Shown: positions 13,980-15,564 of the stretch, in pieces
Layout: every line of letters begins with the position of its first letter
Position numbering within the stretch: the first letter of the stretch is position 1
From: Shuttleworthia sp045545575
Lineage (GTDB): Bacteria; Bacillota; Clostridia; Lachnospirales; Lachnospiraceae
Assembly: GCA_045545575.1 (NCBI GenBank)
Contig: JAZQBE010000120.1
Coordinates: 1-15,564 of the forward strand
DNA length: 15,564 nucleotides
Direction of reading: 5' to 3'
Notes under the pieces: model-generated
What the model saw: the letters and a program-made list of their open reading frames with translations, nothing else
Databases searched by the model: none
Told to the model about the DNA's origin: nothing
Translations under genes and position numbers: made by a program

Positions 13980-15564
13980 ATGGGCGAGAAACTGTTTGAC
14001 GTCACAAAGTTTGCAGCAAAAGCCCGCGAAGCCGTATCCGAGGGCGTCGTTCTGCTGAAGAACGACCGGAACGCGCTTCCGCTGGCCAAAGGTACGCGCG
14101 TGGCGCTGTTCGGGCGCAGCCAGTTCAATTACTACAAATCCGGCACCGGCTCCGGCGGCATGGTCAACACCCGCTACGTGACCGGCGTGCGGGAAGCGCT
14201 TCTTGCGGACGGCCGTTTTCCGCTGGCGGAAGGCTTAAAGGCCGCCTACGACGAGTGGATCAAAGACCATCCGTACAACAAGGGCGCGGGCTGGGGCCAG
14301 GAGCCCTGGTTCCAGGAGGAAATGCCGGTGACGGCAGAGCTGGCCGCCGCGGCGGCGAAGGAAGCGGACGCCGCCATCGTCCTGATCGGCCGGACGGCCG
14401 GCGAGGACCAGGACAACGCCGCGAAGGAGGGAAGCTATCTCCTGACGGAAGCGGAAGAAGAGATGCTGAAAAACGTCTGCGCGGCCTTTGACCGGACCAT
14501 CGTCCTGTTAAATACCGGCAACGTCATCGACATGAAGTGGGTGAAAGTATATGATCCGGCCGCCGCGGCCTATATCTGGCAGGGCGGACAGGAGGGCGGC
14601 AGCGGTGTCGTGGACGTGCTGTCCGGCGACGTGTGCCCGTCCGGCCGCCTGTCGGATACGATCGCCTGCGATATCGCCGATTACAGCTCCACTGCGAATT
14701 TCGGCGATCCCGACCGCAACCTGCAGCAGGAAGATATCTACGTCGGTTACCGCTACTTCGAGACCTTTGCCAAAGACAAGGTGCTCTATCCCTTCGGCTT
14801 TGGTTTAAGCTACACCTCGTTTGACATCCGCACCGAGGCCTGGTCCGTCGATGAAGACGGCGCCGAATTCAACGTCTCTGTAACAAATACCGGGGACGCA
14901 GCCGGCAAGGAGGTCGTCCAGATCTACGTGGAAGCGCCCCAGGGAGCCCTCGGCAAGCCGGTGCGCACCCTGGCGGGCTTTGCGAAAACGGCCCTGCTGG
15001 AGCCCGGGGAAACGCAGGACCTGGAGATCTCCATCCCGGTGTACGCTTTTGCGTCCTATGACGACAGCGGCTGCACGGGACATCCCTATGCCTACGTGCT
15101 TGAAGAGGGTGTTTACCGATTCTACGTCGGCGCGAACGTGCGCGACGCCGCGCCCGCCGGCAGCTACGGACAGGAAGAAACAGCTGTCGTCGTGCAGCTG
15201 ACACAGGAGCTCGCGCCCCGCGAGGCCTTTACGCGCATGCGTCCGGAAGAGGACGGCGAAGGCGGATACCGCATCGCTTATGAAGACGTCCCGCTGCGCG
15301 CCGAAAAGGAAGAGGCAAAGCGCGCCCGCGAAATTCCGGCGGAGCTTCCGTACACCGGAGACCGGGGCATCAAGCTGGCGGACGTTCTGGACGGCAAGGC
15401 TTCCATGGACGATTTCATCGCGCAGCTGTCGGACGAAGAGCTTTGCGCCATCGTCCGCGGCGAAGGCATGAGCTCGCCGAAGGTCACCCCCGGCACCGGC
15501 GGCGCCATCGGCGGCCTGTCGGACGAGCTGGCGAAATACGGCATCCCGATGGCCTGTGTCACCG
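13980..15564 (+). CDS. Glycoside hydrolase family 3 with reversed domain order, 3'-truncated
   Basis: This is a beta-glycosidase (beta-glucosidase or beta-xylosidase type) cut by the window end after 528 codons. Domain order is reversed. Residues 1-290 are the alpha/beta sandwich normally found second (EGVVLLKNDRNALPL, VALFGRSQFNYYKSG, IWQGGQEGGSG, DIYVGYRYFE, LYPFGFGLSYTSF). Residues 295-361 are a fibronectin-III-like domain (VSVTNTGDAAGKEVVQIYVE). The TIM barrel begins only near residue 460 (LSDEELCAIVRGEG, GIPMACVT), just before the expected DGP motif. The nucleophile Asp lies outside. This layout is known from Butyrivibrio BglA and Ruminococcus albus enzymes. No signal peptide is present, so the location is cytoplasmic. 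ATG 13980 follows GAGAGGGGAAG. Paired with GH43, it would finish degradation of imported plant-wall oligosaccharides. Confidence 0.93.
   Translation, partial: MGEKLFDVTKFAAKAREAVSEGVVLLKNDRNALPLAKGTRVALFGRSQFNYYKSGTGSGGMVNTRYVTGVREALLADGRFPLAEGLKAAYDEWIKDHPYNKGAGWGQEPWFQEEMPVTAELAAAAAKEADAAIVLIGRTAGEDQDNAAKEGSYLLTEAEEEMLKNVCAAFDRTIVLLNTGNVIDMKWVKVYDPAAAAYIWQGGQEGGSGVVDVLSGDVCPSGRLSDTIACDIADYSSTANFGDPDRNLQQEDIYVGYRYFETFAKDKVLYPFGFGLSYTSFDIRTEAWSVDEDGAEFNVSVTNTGDAAGKEVVQIYVEAPQGALGKPVRTLAGFAKTALLEPGETQDLEISIPVYAFASYDDSGCTGHPYAYVLEEGVYRFYVGANVRDAAPAGSYGQEETAVVVQLTQELAPREAFTRMRPEEDGEGGYRIAYEDVPLRAEKEEAKRAREIPAELPYTGDRGIKLADVLDGKASMDDFIAQLSDEELCAIVRGEGMSSPKVTPGTGGAIGGLSDELAKYGIPMACVT

Overview
The window is GC-rich, densely coded DNA that looks like a Clostridia (Firmicutes) chromosome, most likely a gut or rumen Lachnospiraceae-type anaerobe. 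The clues are strong AGGAGG-type ribosome sites, a CD1871A-type CXXC microprotein, a SleB-type hydrolase fused to a PcsB-like coiled coil, cytoplasmic GH43 and GH3 enzymes, and a GH3 enzyme with reversed domain order as known from Butyrivibrio and Ruminococcus. The genus assignment is inference. No mobile element, tRNA, rRNA or CRISPR array was seen.

Region 1 (1-3493, + strand) is a thiol/iron-sulfur redox module. It holds a UGSC-like protein cut at its 5' side, with Cys where relatives carry selenocysteine, then a TlpA-type thioredoxin lipoprotein, a 57-residue CXXC microprotein whose start lies inside the TlpA gene, and a NapH-like membrane polyferredoxin. A hairpin overlapping the last stop codon ends the module. 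The likely logic is electron transfer from the membrane iron-sulfur protein through small thiol carriers to an extracytoplasmic thioredoxin, with the UGSC-like protein as partner. The substrate cannot be read from the sequence.

Region 2 (3558-11092, + strand) is a tight run of eight genes: thyA, folA, ilvB, ilvN, a secreted SleB/PcsB-like wall hydrolase, mtnA, a membrane-anchored SGNH hydrolase and a HAD phosphatase. Several stop and start codons overlap, which suggests one transcript. ThyA makes dTMP and dihydrofolate, and FolA recycles the dihydrofolate. IlvB/IlvN commit pyruvate to branched-chain amino acids. MtnA is a methylthioribose-1-phosphate isomerase. The last two genes may act on the envelope and on small phosphates. 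IlvB is unusual: the active-site Trp that sets 2-ketobutyrate preference and herbicide binding is Met, and about 30 extra residues follow it.

Region 3 (11097-12200) starts with a strong bidirectional terminator. It is followed by a minus-strand gene joining a GNAT-like N-terminus, apparently without its acetyl-CoA loop, to an Ala-rich linker and four membrane helices. Its promoter is readable in the divergent gap at 12201-12421.

Region 4 (12422-15564, + strand) is a glycan-degradation pair, GH43 followed by a circularly permuted GH3 cut by the window end. Neither has a signal peptide, so both probably act on imported oligosaccharides.
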